Notes under the pieces: model-generated
Seen by the model: the letters and a program-made list of their open reading frames with translations, nothing else
Databases searched by the model: none
Told to the model about the DNA's origin: nothing
Position numbers and translations under genes: made by a program
Shown here: in pieces, positions 1-9,385 of the stretch
Layout of the letters: each line of letters opens with the position of its first letter
How positions within the stretch are numbered: the stretch's first letter is position 1
Origin: Pelargonium cotyledonis
Taxonomy: Eukaryota > Streptophyta > Magnoliopsida > Geraniales > Geraniaceae
NCBI GenBank assembly: GCA_036897625.1
Contig: JAYMTA010001159.1
Location: 1-21,466, forward strand
Direction of reading: 5' to 3'
Length of the DNA stretch: 21,466 nucleotides

Positions 1-353
1 AATTTAACATGGTATCAGAGCTGGTTTTGATCCATATTTGGCCCAAAGATGGCCCAAAGATGTTGCCTCCCCCTGTCTGCAGCGGCCCACGTGTGGAAGA
101 GAAATACCTATACGTTAGGGGGAGTGCCGATTTATAAAGCCCCCGATTGTGCACGTGTCGAGCTCACCGATAAAAGAAAAATGTGAGACTCGCACGTGAG
201 AGTGAGTGTTGAAGTGGGTGATGAGTCCCACATCGGATAAATATAAAATGAAAAGGCTAAATATAATGGTGCAAGTGAAATCCTACTAATAAGATTGACC
301 TTTTAGCTTGGAAAGCCCAAACCATTATATTTAACCCGTTATGAAATTTAACA
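1..353 (+). mobile_element. TRIM retroelement, 5' LTR cut by the window edge
   Basis: This is a terminal-repeat retrotransposon in miniature. Bases 1-9 repeat the last nine bases of the LTR at 207-353, so they are the tail of the 5' LTR. They are followed directly by a primer-binding site at 10-21 (TGGTATCAGAGC), complementary to the 3' end of initiator tRNA-Met, as in Ty1/Copia elements. The internal part is only about 197 bp and has no reading frame. It ends in the purine-rich stretch GTGAGAGTGAG (196-206), a likely polypurine tract. The 3' LTR (207-353, 147 bp) starts TGTTGAAG and ends AACA, the usual TG..CA ends. Such an element encodes nothing and would need enzymes from an autonomous relative. 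The target-site duplication cannot be tested because the left flank is missing; bases 354-358 (GTGGT) would be the right-hand copy. Confidence 0.85.
207..353 (+). repeat. 3' LTR of the TRIM element
   Basis: This is a 147-bp LTR with TG..CA termini. It contains a near-perfect inverted repeat, 255-270 against 321-336 (15 of 16 bases pair), that would fold into a stem with a 50-nt loop. An AT-rich TATA-like stretch lies at about 237-249. I see no 5S rRNA-like segment, so it does not look like a Cassandra-type TRIM. Confidence 0.8.
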
Positions 354-571
354 GTGGTTCAATGCGGTTTATTCTCTTATTGACCGAATGACCATTCAAG
401 ACTCATACTATAAGGCTACATGAACCCAACACGAACTTAATAATAGATTAGGCACGAACAAATTTTAGTTTGTGTCGTGTCACAAATTATGGTTCAAATT
501 ATTAGCCATATTTTGAAAACCGGCTGTAGATTCAACCATGAAGTATGTACAAATTTATCTTTAAACATATA

Positions 572-817
572 CTCCTTTCGTCTCAAAACGAGTGTCTTGT
601 TTCAATTGTATTTTTGTCTCAAAATGAGTGTCTTGTTTACTTTTCTAGTAAGTTAGTTATGCACAAATTGTCAATAATACCTTTATACAAAGCTAGTTAG
701 AATCTCTAACCACATCATCATAAGGATACAATAATAAATATATCTCACTAACTAACTTCTTCTTAATTATTCTTAAAATAGAAAGAAGGACACTCATTTT
801 GAGATAGAGGGAGAAAG
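572..817. mobile_element. Stowaway-like MITE, copy 1
   Basis: The left end (572-602) and the right end (about 785-813) are inverted repeats of roughly 30 bp of the CTCC..GTCTCAAAA.GAGTGTCTTGTTT type, the familiar Stowaway (Tc1/mariner-like) terminus. TA precedes the left end at 570-571. The right border is blurred: the GGGAG terminus is followed by AAA before the next TA. The left end is repeated once at 616-638, 36 bp inside the first copy (580-602). The element has no coding capacity. Confidence 0.75.
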
Positions 818-1239
818 TAATAAGGTAAGAAATTATCAAACTTGAATTCGTTCTTTTAAAAAAGTGTACGGAGTATATATTTCTAAGTTATCATCTCAAT
901 ATATAATTGTAATTGTAATGGAGATTGATGAAACTGTTTCAGTAAATAATTTAAGTAATTGGTTAGTGTCAGATTGAGTTAGCAGTTTTGTGCGTGTGGG
1001 ATTTAGAGAAAAGGGCCCACAAAAGATATGGTCGTGAGTTTCGCGGTCAATGCGGACTACCGGCCAACCTTATTTTTTTAAGATTTGTGTCCTAATTCTC
1101 ATTTTCCGATGTCTCAACCCCACGCGCCTTATGTCCACGCACTACTAGGAACAAGAATCTTGTCCGGTTCCACGGAGGGTTGTGCTATACTGTGTCGCGT
1201 GCGAGCTTTGGAAAACGATGCAGCGAATCACTGCCCGGG

Positions 1240-1255
1240 TCACGTGCGCACGTGA
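1240..1255. promoter_or_regulatory. 16-bp palindrome with two G-boxes
   Basis: TCACGTGCGCACGTGA is a perfect 16-bp palindrome holding two CACGTG G-boxes, the core site for plant bHLH and bZIP factors. It lies in a locally GC-richer patch (about 1080-1255), 2.7 kb upstream of the first gene. The sequence is certain. A regulatory role is not shown, and the patch could belong to a repeat. Confidence 0.35.
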
Positions 1256-1290
1256 TACCTTATTCTCTTGTTATTTTTAAATCTTAAGTA

Positions 1291-1553
1291 CTCCATCCGT
1301 CCTAAAATAAGTGTTTTGTTTCTATATTTTGTAAAAATTAAAAATTATAAGATAATTTAGTGTGTTTTCAATATAACATTCACTTTCTCCACTTACACCT
1401 CATGTGCACCCATGTGCAGATTTGCCTATGTACATAAGTGATAAGAGTAATATGAGAAAAACAATAATATAATAACATAAAAATAGAAACAAGACATTCA
1501 TTTTGGGACAAAAAATTTAGACAAACAAGACACTCATTTTGAGACGGAGAGAG
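1291..1553. mobile_element. Stowaway-like MITE, copy 2, opposite orientation
   Basis: The left end CTCCATCCGTCCTAAAATAA (from 1291) and the right end (1523-1553) are inverted repeats of the same type as copy 1. Both sides are flanked by TA (1289-1290 and 1554-1555), the expected target duplication. Here the extra copy of the terminal repeat is on the right: 1487-1509 and 1523-1545 match with a period of 36 bp. The core sequence does not resemble copy 1, but the ends do. It is non-coding. Confidence 0.8.
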
Positions 1554-1789
1554 TATTTTTTTACTTTCTTGCTTCTTTGAATTACCAAATTTGCCCTTCC
1601 AAGTAAAATGTCATTTTTGCTCATGAAATTAGCAATTTTTAAAAAGGATTTTGTTTTTTGCTCAAGTTCAAATGAATGATTGATTTTCCAATATTGTAGG
1701 ATTTTTTTATTTGAAATTATGTTTATATAGTTTTAAAAATAATAATTTCATCGAGAACAATGGCAAATTATACACTCCATAAAGAACAT

Positions 1790-2460
1790 ACTTGATATAT
1801 AATCAATATCTTAACATGAGTAACTTAGTTCGCAAATACCGAATGTTCAGAATAACGACCTGTTATTATTATCGTCGCTTTCATCGTAACTTGACGACTT
1901 GTTTGAGCCGGACGATAATGAGAGCGACGACAGATTCCAGATCTGGTTGGGGTAGTGTGCAGATTTGGTTCCACATTTGGTTCAAGCTCGACCATGGAGG
2001 TCGGCCGAAGTTATGGAGACGACGACAGCGAGATACAACGGCCAAGTCTCTTGATTGTGAATATGCTCTGATTTGGACGGTGCAATCAAACTCATCGGAA
2101 CTCGACGATAGAGCCTCCGTCCACGGACCTCGAAACTCATCAATGGGAGATCTGAGCATATATCTGAGCACGTCGACAACGGATCTAAGCAGAGGTGGAG
2201 CAGAGCAAGCGGCGACGAACCATCGTCGTCGCCAGAGCAGACCATCGTCGACGAAGCTCTTCGTGTTCTTCTTCTTTTTCATTTTCATTTTTTATAAAAA
2301 AAAATGAAAAAAAGGGGGTATTTTGATTTTTTTAACATCTAATTGACGAAATAACAATTGTAAAGTTCAGGATATTCCCAAAGTTACAAAAAATACTTTA
2401 GGATAGTAAACTGCAAAATGTGGTTAATTTATGGGTGTCATATGTAATTTCTCCAATATA
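1790..2460. repeat. Probable decayed repeat, not a gene
   Basis: From about 1830 to 2270 the base composition is clearly richer in G+C and CG dinucleotides than on either side, with recurring GACGACGA / CGTCGTCG strings. Long frames stay open on both strands (1792-2307 forward, 1881-2288 reverse). The translations are low-complexity Arg/Ser-rich sequences that match no domain I know, and they run into an A-rich stretch. The 3' flank (2300-2460) is AT-rich prose of a kind common in dispersed plant repeats. I read it as repeat-derived and give it no function. Confidence 0.35.
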
Positions 2461-3480
2461 AAATATCATGTTAGATTTGCATGTAAATTTAGAGTGTCAA
2501 AATTCTAGGGTCTTTTTGACATTACACTTAGCTTGGCTAAGAAGATAGACCCTTATGATAGTCTTAAAATAATAATAATGCAAATCTATCTATCTCACAC
2601 CTCATAGTCCTTCCCCTGACCCTTTTGACCAGTAAAGATTCTTTGCCATTCTAATTGTCTCACTTATCCTTGTTGAATTATAGTAATATTTTCTAAGAAA
2701 TATCATTAAATTAGAAGGTGTTTGGAAATTTGTAAGGACAAGAACCAGATTGCCTATATCTCAAACCAAGATTATATAGATCCTCAAACACACAACCTAT
2801 TCAGGTTTATGAATAGCCAGCAACACTTGTTTGGAACTCAGAGTTTGTATTCCATATTTCACTACGGGCACGATAGTAAACATTTATACAGTGGTAATAA
2901 TAAACATTACCAAGTAAGCTAAAGATCCTAAAGAGTTGCATATTTTGGATCGGGTTTTGGGATTTGTATGTAAAATGTGCGGGTTCATACACGTTTTACG
3001 TGACCCCAACTGAAAAATACGGATTTATTTCATATGCCTGAAAATTGAAGTCCAAATTGTCTATTGTACCTCAACTCAATTGGAAAACACATTCACCGAC
3101 TTTGAATGAATACTTTTTCTTCCTAATACAAGATATAATTTGTGAATAGGTGACTATTAGAGACCGAACTTGAGGAGATTCAAATTTTGATCTGGCAACT
3201 TCGTTTTTTTCACACTAAAAAATCGAAACTTACCAATCCAATAAAAATACGGATCAGTTCAAACTCTTCTCAGATAGAATTCGAATGACTCTTTATCTGT
3301 CCCTTCAACCACTATGGAGCATGACCCCCACAAGCAACAAACAAACAGCCTATTTCACCCAAACAAGTTAATCCACAATTCTTGGTCAGAGCTCCCATAC
3401 CAAACCTAACCCAATCAAATCTAACCCAACCCTGCAACCAAACTGAAAATTCTCCAAAACCCTTAAATCTCATCTCGCAC
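2461..3480. other. AT-rich intergenic DNA
   Basis: I see no convincing gene, RNA or transposon here. Short open frames at 2722-2922 and 2807-2992 overlap on opposite strands and do not resemble any family. The stretch probably includes the distal promoter of the gene starting at 3976. Confidence 0.5.
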
Positions 3481-3508
3481 TCTCACTACTCTCTGTTTGG
3501 CTCTCCAA

Positions 3509-3523
3509 AGAGAGAGAGAGAGA
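3509..3523. repeat. (AG)n microsatellite
   Basis: A short run of AG dinucleotides lies just after a pyrimidine-rich patch (3479-3506). GA/CT runs like this are common in plant core promoters and 5' leaders, and this one is in the likely leader or core promoter of the gene at 3976. No clear TATA box was found nearby. Confidence 0.6.
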
Positions 3524-3673
3524 TAAAGATTTAAAAAAAAGAATAAAAAAAGAGAAAAAAAGATAGTTGTCCCCACTTTTTATTTTAATTGTCACAAATT
3601 TCCATTACAGTACAGCAACAGTACATAAAAAATCATCATCTTCTTCTCTCTTTTTGTTACAATTACTGTGTGA

Positions 3674-3787
3674 ATGGTGGTTACTTGGGACAAACAAAAA
3701 ACAAAAAACAAAAAACAAAAGAAAATGGCAAAGATGCAGAGTGAAAAACAGAGAGATGTAGAAAGGGCCTTGCTTTGTGGTCATTAA
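3674..3787 (+). promoter_or_regulatory. Upstream ORF in the leader of the bHLH-MYC_N gene
   Basis: An ATG at 3674 opens a 37-codon frame that stops at 3785-3787. In-frame ATGs at 3725 and 3734 give shorter versions; the one from 3725 encodes 20 residues ending ..ERALLCGH. The first half covers a tandem (ACAAAAA)n stretch at about 3690-3720. From the stop to the main ATG at 3976 I find no other upstream ATG, so ribosomes could reinitiate after about 190 nt. Whether it is in the mRNA depends on the start site and leader splicing, which are not known from the sequence. Confidence 0.4.
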
Positions 3788-3975
3788 CCACTGCACAGTT
3801 GCTGTTCAAGATAAAAAATACAAACCCAAAAACCAACACCAACTCAGTGAGAGAAAATTTGGGTAGCAAGTAGTGATTCAGAGACAGAAAGGGAAAGGAA
3901 CAAAAACACTGAAAAGGGTCTAAATTGGTGAAGTGAGAGAGGCAAAAGAAAAGATTTTTAGAGATAGAAAGTGAG

Positions 3976-6121
3976 ATGGTGGGCTCAGGAGCATCTGATA
4001 GAAGCAAAGAAGCTGTTGGTATGATGGCTCTTCATGAGGCCCTCAGAACCATCTGTCTCAACTCAGACTGGACTTACTCTGTCTTCTGGACAATCCGTCC
4101 TCGTCCGTATGTCCCTTCACAATCAATCCTATGTGCACAAATTTGATCTTTTTCTCCTTTTGCTTTGATTTTAAGCTGGTTTTTGTAAAATGGGTTTGTT
4201 CCATTTTGCTGCAGGAGGGTCAGGGGAGGTAGTGGCTGCAAGGTTGGAGACGACAATGGCAGCTTGTGAGAGTCGTTTCATCTTTACCTTCTGATTGGTT
4301 GCTGAGAATAATTTAGAAGGAGGAAATGTTTCATTCTTCTGTTTTTTTTTTCTCTTTTCTCAGCAGCCAAACAGTCTGGAAAAACAATGTTTACTAGTGC
4401 TATATCAATTGAGTTGCTAGTTAACTTGATAATGAGATATGGGTATTTGATAATTTTGAAACTTGTGAATGTTTTTTGTGAATTTGACATGAGTTTATGA
4501 TTTTTTGTGTGTGAAGGATGTTGATGTGGGAAGATGGGTTTTGCCAAGGAAGAGTGACTGAGTGTCTGGAAGATATTGATGGAGAAGATCCTATCAGGAA
4601 GGCCTTCAGCAAAATGTCCATTCAGTTATATAACTATGGAGAAGGGTGGGTACTGGGTAGGTGATGTCATGTGGTTTTTGGTGGATTAAAAATATGAAAG
4701 TTTGGGGAAATAAAAATCAAATCTTTGTGTTATTATTGTGGAAATTGTTGTTTGTAGTTTGATTGTGCATCAATTCCTATGAGCAGGTTAATGGGGAAGG
4801 TTGCTTCAGATAAGTGCCATAAATGGGTGTTCAAAGAACCATCAGAATCTGAACCCAACATCTCCAACTACTGGCAGAGCTCTTTTGATGCTGTATATAA
4901 CATAACCCATAAATCATTTTCCTCTTCTTCATTTTGAGTTTTTGGATCAATAACCATGATGTATTAATGGGTTTTTGATGTTACTTTCATTGCTTTGCTG
5001 GTGTCATTTATTGCAGCTTCCTACTGAATGGACTGATCAGTTTGAGTCAGGCATTCAGGTCAGCTAGAATAGTCAGTTTCATCATTTCTGGTTTTGTCCC
5101 ACTTGTTTTTGCCTTGTCTTGTTACATAGATTTTGTGCTTATTTGATTGTTCTTGAACAGACCATTGCTGTGATTCAAGCTGGCCATGGCCTTCTTCAAT
5201 TGGGTTCCTGCAAGATTGTAAGTTTTCTATTCATCTTTTTTTATTTCTTACTGTGATTTTGTGTAGTTATTGTAAGTGAAGTTTTGTTTTGTGGCCTAAG
5301 TTTCTGAATTTGGACTTTACATGCACATATGAATCAAGCATTAGTGTCTTGAAACTGTTTAGATGAATTTTAGAGTTTGAGACCTATCATTTTTGTGTCC
5401 TCAGATACCAGAGGACCTCCATTTTGTGCTAAGAATGAGGCATACTTTTGAATCTCTTGGATACCAATCTGGATTCTACCTCTCCCAGCTCTTTTCTTCG
5501 ACTCGAAACACTTCCTCATCTTCCTCAATTCCTTCCAAGCAATCATCCATTCCAACCCGACCCCCTCCACCTCTCTTTAATTGGAACCAAAGGCCACTTT
5601 CTTCGGCTCCTTCTGCCCTCAGTTCACCTAATTTTCAAAACTCAGCCAGACTTGGGTTTCCACATTCCAAAGACGAGAGCCACATGTTTCTCCCTCCTTA
5701 TTCATCCGAACCCCGAATTGAGAACATGATGGGGGATCACGAAAACGACATCAAATGGCCTAATGGGTTGTCTTTCTTCAACGTCCTCACTGGGCGAGCG
5801 GATGATGCCAAGCTTTTGTTCGGGCACGAAGGCATGGGGAACAAACCTGACCAGAACCCTAACCCGAATCCTAATTCAGATGGGCATAGCTTGCACAACT
5901 CTGGTGATGCAAACCCGAATGAGTTCTTGAGTTTGGACAGTCACCGGGATGGAACAAGGACGATGGAAAACAAGTTCAAGAGGAGCTTTACTCTTCCTAC
6001 AAGGATGACATCATCGTCCTCCTCGACTTCACTCGATCAACAACAGCAGCAGCATCACACAGAGTATAGGAGTTCTGAACCGGGTATGTACTCGGATGTC
6101 ATGGAGACCTTCATGGAGTGA
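3976..6121 (+). CDS. bHLH-MYC_N domain protein (plant 'WNK-related' family)
   Basis: Seven exons: 3976-4106, 4215-4265, 4517-4645, 4787-4892, 5017-5058, 5161-5217, 5405-6121. All introns are GT..AG, the frame is kept, and the product is 410 residues. Residues about 18-202 form a bHLH-MYC_N domain, seen in blocks such as NSDWTYSVFWTIRPRP, LMLMWEDGFC, YNYGEGLMGKVAS, HKWVF, IQTIAVIQAGHGLLQLGS and IPEDLHFVLRMR. In MYC-type factors this domain binds protein partners. No basic helix-loop-helix follows. The second half is Ser/Pro/Asn-rich, with one conserved-looking block (IKWPNGLSFFNVLTGRADDA), an NPNPNPNS run, a Gln/His run and the end MYSDVMETFME. Arabidopsis relatives (AT3G15240, AT5G53900, from memory) are labelled 'WNK kinase-related', but no kinase motif is present. 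It is probably a nuclear regulator or adaptor; the exact role is unknown. Confidence 0.9.
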
Positions 6122-6644
6122 TGATTATTGAAGGCCTATATTAGGGTAAGAGAAGTTGTATGTAAGCATAGCTTTTGTGCTCTTGCTTTGTTTTGAAAAC
6201 TCTCTTTTGTATTTCCTTGGATTTGTTATTTGTTGTAGTCCATTTCAGCATAATCTTTCCACATTTCTTTTTATCTGAAACTCCCCTAAAGATGCAAGAA
6301 AATGAATGGGAAGATGTTAGGAATATGAAATTTTGTTTGTTCATATACGCGTAGTTTTGGGTTTAACATGCACGTCTCTCTTTTATATAATCGTTATAGT
6401 TTTGTACTCCATAAAATGATCTCTTACGTGCAAGTCTGTTGGATTGTTTATTGACGTCGTTGATGGATTGTAAATTTATGTTTCACGATTAAAGATTATT
6501 GCATTTGAATGAACTAGTATAGTTTCAAATCAAATAGTGTTTACTTTGTGATGTTGAATATCCAATGCATGCATTTGAGTTATATTTGTATGTACAAATG
6601 AGTTCTTGAATCGTTTGACACTAATTTCTACATGTACACGAGAT
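6122..6644. other. Shared 3' region between two convergent genes
   Basis: This holds the 3' UTR of the bHLH-MYC_N gene from the left and that of the RING gene from the right. The stop codons are 523 bp apart, so long 3' UTRs could overlap. T-rich and TTTGT-type stretches fit plant 3' ends, but I cannot place a cleavage site. No gene is seen in between. Confidence 0.6.
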
Positions 6645-7295
6645 TTATGAATCTTTATTTCGAGGCATTGGAAAGCGACACAAAGGACATAAATGACTTG
6701 TTCTTAGCCATTGCGCAATGCAATCTCCATGATAGATAAGCGAGCATGGCATCCGAGTAACTTCTTCTAAACTTGACAACTTTTCTATACAGATTATGCA
6801 ATCTCCTCTTGAAATATGGTCAAAACCTTCATCCTCTCGTCTGATCTTCTCCAATCCTTGAATAGACGACTCAGTAGCCGGAGATGCATCATTCATATCG
6901 ACATCTTCCTCGTACAGATACTCAACTAGATTTCGTTGTTGCCATAGGTAAATCTTGATTGGTATTACGCCGGGAGGCTGATTCAACCTCTTAATGAAGT
7001 TGGAAACACTCTCCAACATCCAATATTGAGCTGGTTCTGGTAAGCCGTTGGTTTCGAGATCAGAGCCAATGTAGCCTTGGACGTCCTCCTCAGATTGAAA
7101 TTTTGAACGGTCAAGAAAAAACCTTTTGTGAACCAAGTTGACTACTAGAGGAGTGTGATATTCGTTTTCAAGTATGTCGAGAATTTGAAATTCGACGTAA
7201 AATTCGTCACCAATTCTATGTTCTTCATCAATTGAGATTATATCTAGAGGTCTTGAAACTGTGATATGAAGCTCATAGGTGTTGATTTGAGCCAT
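6645..7295 (-). CDS. RING-H2-like zinc finger protein with one altered ligand
   Basis: A single-exon gene of 216 residues, probably an E3 ubiquitin ligase. I chose the ATG at 7293-7295 (MAQINTYEL..): the frame stays open upstream but with no ATG, and a TATA box sits about 80 bp upstream. Residues 1-160 match no family I can name. They are acidic in places (EEDVDMNDA at 129-137). The RING finger is C-terminal: C166-x2-C169-x14-C184-x-L186-x2-H189-x2-C192-x10-C203-x2-C206, with the Trp (W196) and CPLCR hallmarks. The fourth ligand, normally His, is Leu186 (codon CTT at 6738-6740; one base from CAT). Short intronless RING genes of this layout are common in plants. It is either an altered or weakened ligase, a decaying copy, or a sequence error. 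Confidence 0.8.
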   Translation of the reverse strand: MAQINTYELHITVSRPLDIISIDEEHRIGDEFYVEFQILDILENEYHTPLVVNLVHKRFFLDRSKFQSEEDVQGYIGSDLETNGLPEPAQYWMLESVSNFIKRLNQPPGVIPIKIYLWQQRNLVEYLYEEDVDMNDASPATESSIQGLEKIRREDEGFDHISRGDCIICIEKLSSLEEVTRMPCSLIYHGDCIAQWLRTSHLCPLCRFPMPRNKDS

Positions 7296-7373
7296 TGATA
7301 AAGAATGTGACAATGGAAAATGTGTTTGGATGGAGAGAAAAGAGCTAGGAGGATACATATATAATGCTAAGGG

Positions 7374-7380
7374 TATATAG
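7374..7380 (-). promoter_or_regulatory. TATA box of the RING gene
   Basis: On the minus strand the sequence reads CTCTATATACCC, a good plant TATA box. It predicts transcription from about 7345 and a 5' leader of about 50 nt before the ATG at 7295. No ATG lies between on that strand, which supports the chosen start. Confidence 0.6.
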
Positions 7381-7599
7381 AGGAAACATAAATTATTTCC
7401 AAATGGGAAATGGAAAACCAATTCCTAGCTTAGAAAAAAGGTGGATTTTGTTTTGTTTAAGCTTGTTGGTTTATTTTACTTGTTTGTTGTTGTACAATTT
7501 GTTGCTTAGTTTATTGATTCATTCAGTTAAAAGCAAGGAAATAAACTTTATTTCTTTTAACATGTACCAAATTATAATTGAAAATTAATGTATAATGTA

Positions 7600-9240
7600 A
7601 AATATATGGAGTTGTGTCGTAATATTTTAACATCATACCAAATTATTCATTTGACGGATTTGAGTTTCAAACAATTGATTACACGTCCTTTTATTCAAAT
7701 AAGTTAATATAATTAAAAGCCAAAATTGGCATAAACAAACTTAACTTATAAAAAAATGTATCTATTGTAATCTAATCATTATTCATCAGTTTTAACATGT
7801 CACATTATTTCTTTAAAAAAAAAATGTCTCGCCAAATGTTTGAAATTGATAAAAAGCTTCTGAATGCCAAAAATCTATAAAAATTACATGGGCCACCTCT
7901 CACATCTTGAGCCTGGGCCATTGGGGCAGTGGGTCAAACCCAATTACCAAATGGCTCAATAAGACCATTTTCAGATGGGTCTCATGTATATCATAGCAAT
8001 TAGACCTAGCAAAAGCCAAGTGATGGCTTGCAAGTCATCTTTGTGTGTCATTTTGAAGCAGATAGAGCATTATAGAGCTGGCAATTTGAAATAAATATAA
8101 CCAAGATTTTAATTTTCTCATCAGTGAGCTTACCAACACCGAGGTTCAAAATTGTAATATCGAGAGATCAATCACTTGCCGTACTGAGTGATCATACCAA
8201 AATTTTAACTTGAATATTGTTTTAAATAAAAGTTTATGATTTGGGACCAAAAGCTTTTGTTTCTTCTTCCACAAGGGAGAGCCACTATGGTATTGGTTAC
8301 CAATTCGTAACTCGTTTAGAAGTCATGCCGTGCTTGTCAAGTAGGTGTAACACAAAATTGATTCAGCCCAAAATGATGATTTACTAGTTAATGTGTGACC
8401 TTGATATCTCAACATATCTTAACAGACAGTCTTGAATGTCGATGTGGTTCTAAGTTGATTGGATGTCGGAATTTGCATAGTGTTAAAAAAATCTAATATT
8501 AAGGAGTTAAACTTTTTGGGTGAGAATGACTGAGTTTGAGAGGTGATATTTGGGAACCTTTGAAGCCTTGGTAGAAAAAATATTGAAGTGTTTATGGAAA
8601 GATCTCGAGAAAAGTCTCAAGTACTTAGTAAAATTTGATTAATGGAAGAATTATTTAAAGAGATATCCTTAATGTAATAAGGTTAGGATTCAAGACGAGT
8701 TCAACAAAATTTGAAGCTTCTACAAAATTTGAAGCTCACTTAGCTTTTGCCCCACATCAATGTGAGTGCTCCTCAAGTTCTAGCGCCAAATTAATGTGAT
8801 TGCTCTCTAAGCTCTTGCGTCGCGTGAGAATTATGAGTGCTCATAAAACAACACATTTATTCTATCATTTGATCCAAATATTTATAAACTTTTATGTTTT
8901 GTCAAGTCTCTTTACAATTTTTACAAGGAAAAAAAACATGTTTTTAATGAGTTTGTTGATGTTAACTATGACAAGATAGCCTGACAATAAATTCTTACTC
9001 ATGTGAACATATTAGCGGTAACTATAATTTAGAATAATTTTATATGAAATTTATACAACAGAAATGTAACTTATTAATATGACTTAATGCCAAGTAAAAT
9101 GTTGCTTTGAAAGTGTATGTTTAAAATAAGTGTCTTTGGCGTATTAGGTTTTACAGAATTTTCTATTTTATCCTTTACTTAAAACATATTATGATATCTC
9201 AATTCATAATCTATTAATTCGTTGATATTAATTAAAAAAT
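7600..9240. other. AT-rich intergenic spacer
   Basis: This stretch lies between the divergent RING and kinase genes. Translations in all frames are short and unrecognised. It contains small tandem repeats at 8704-8736 and 8757-8824, listed separately. I see no RNA gene and no other complete transposon. Confidence 0.5.
8704..8824. repeat. Two short tandem duplications
   Basis: ACAAAATTTGAAGCT occurs twice, at 8704-8718 and 8722-8736 (period 18). Just downstream an imperfect 34-bp unit, AATGTGAGTGCTCCTCAAG.. then AATGTGATTGCTCTCTAAG.., is repeated from 8759 and 8793. They look like replication-slippage products. Confidence 0.6.
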
Positions 9241-9244
9241 TACC

Positions 9245-9385
9245 AAAATATGTTGAGCTAAGTGGTTAAAAACACTTTGAACGCCCTCTAAAGTTTCAAG
9301 TTCAAACTTCCATGTCGACGATATGGAGGTGTGGTGAGGATTAGAGTAACACTCTCTTTTGAAAAGTAAAAAATATTGTTACTTC
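9245..9385 (+). mobile_element. tRNA-derived SINE-like remnant
   Basis: It carries a degraded A box (TTGAGCTAAGTGG, 9253-9265) and B box (AGTTCAAACTTCC, 9299-9311), 33 nt apart. That spacing fits an internal pol III promoter derived from a tRNA. The segment between shows no tRNA fold. A TTGTT-like 3' tail (..AAAATATTGTT) ends near 9380. The borders are approximate and the family is not identified. Confidence 0.45.

Noticed and set aside
207..353. Cassandra-type TRIM
   Set aside because: The LTR has no 5S rRNA-like segment with its internal promoter boxes.
1792..2307. Long open frame of 171 codons, and an overlapping 135-codon frame on the other strand
   Set aside because: Low-complexity Arg/Ser-rich products, no domain, no promoter or splice structure, and both strands open at once. 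This is explained by base composition or a repeat.
3976..6121. WNK kinase, the name usually given to this family
   Set aside because: No glycine loop, HRD or DFG motif is present. The recognisable domain is bHLH-MYC_N.
7296..7421. Upstream extension of the RING reading frame by 42 codons
   Set aside because: No ATG opens it, and it runs across the TATA box and the predicted transcription start. The ATG at 7295 is the better start.
8090..8240. A riboswitch or structured RNA near ACCGAGGTTCAAA
   Set aside because: No stable stems or known motif; the resemblance to a B box is isolated with no matching A box.
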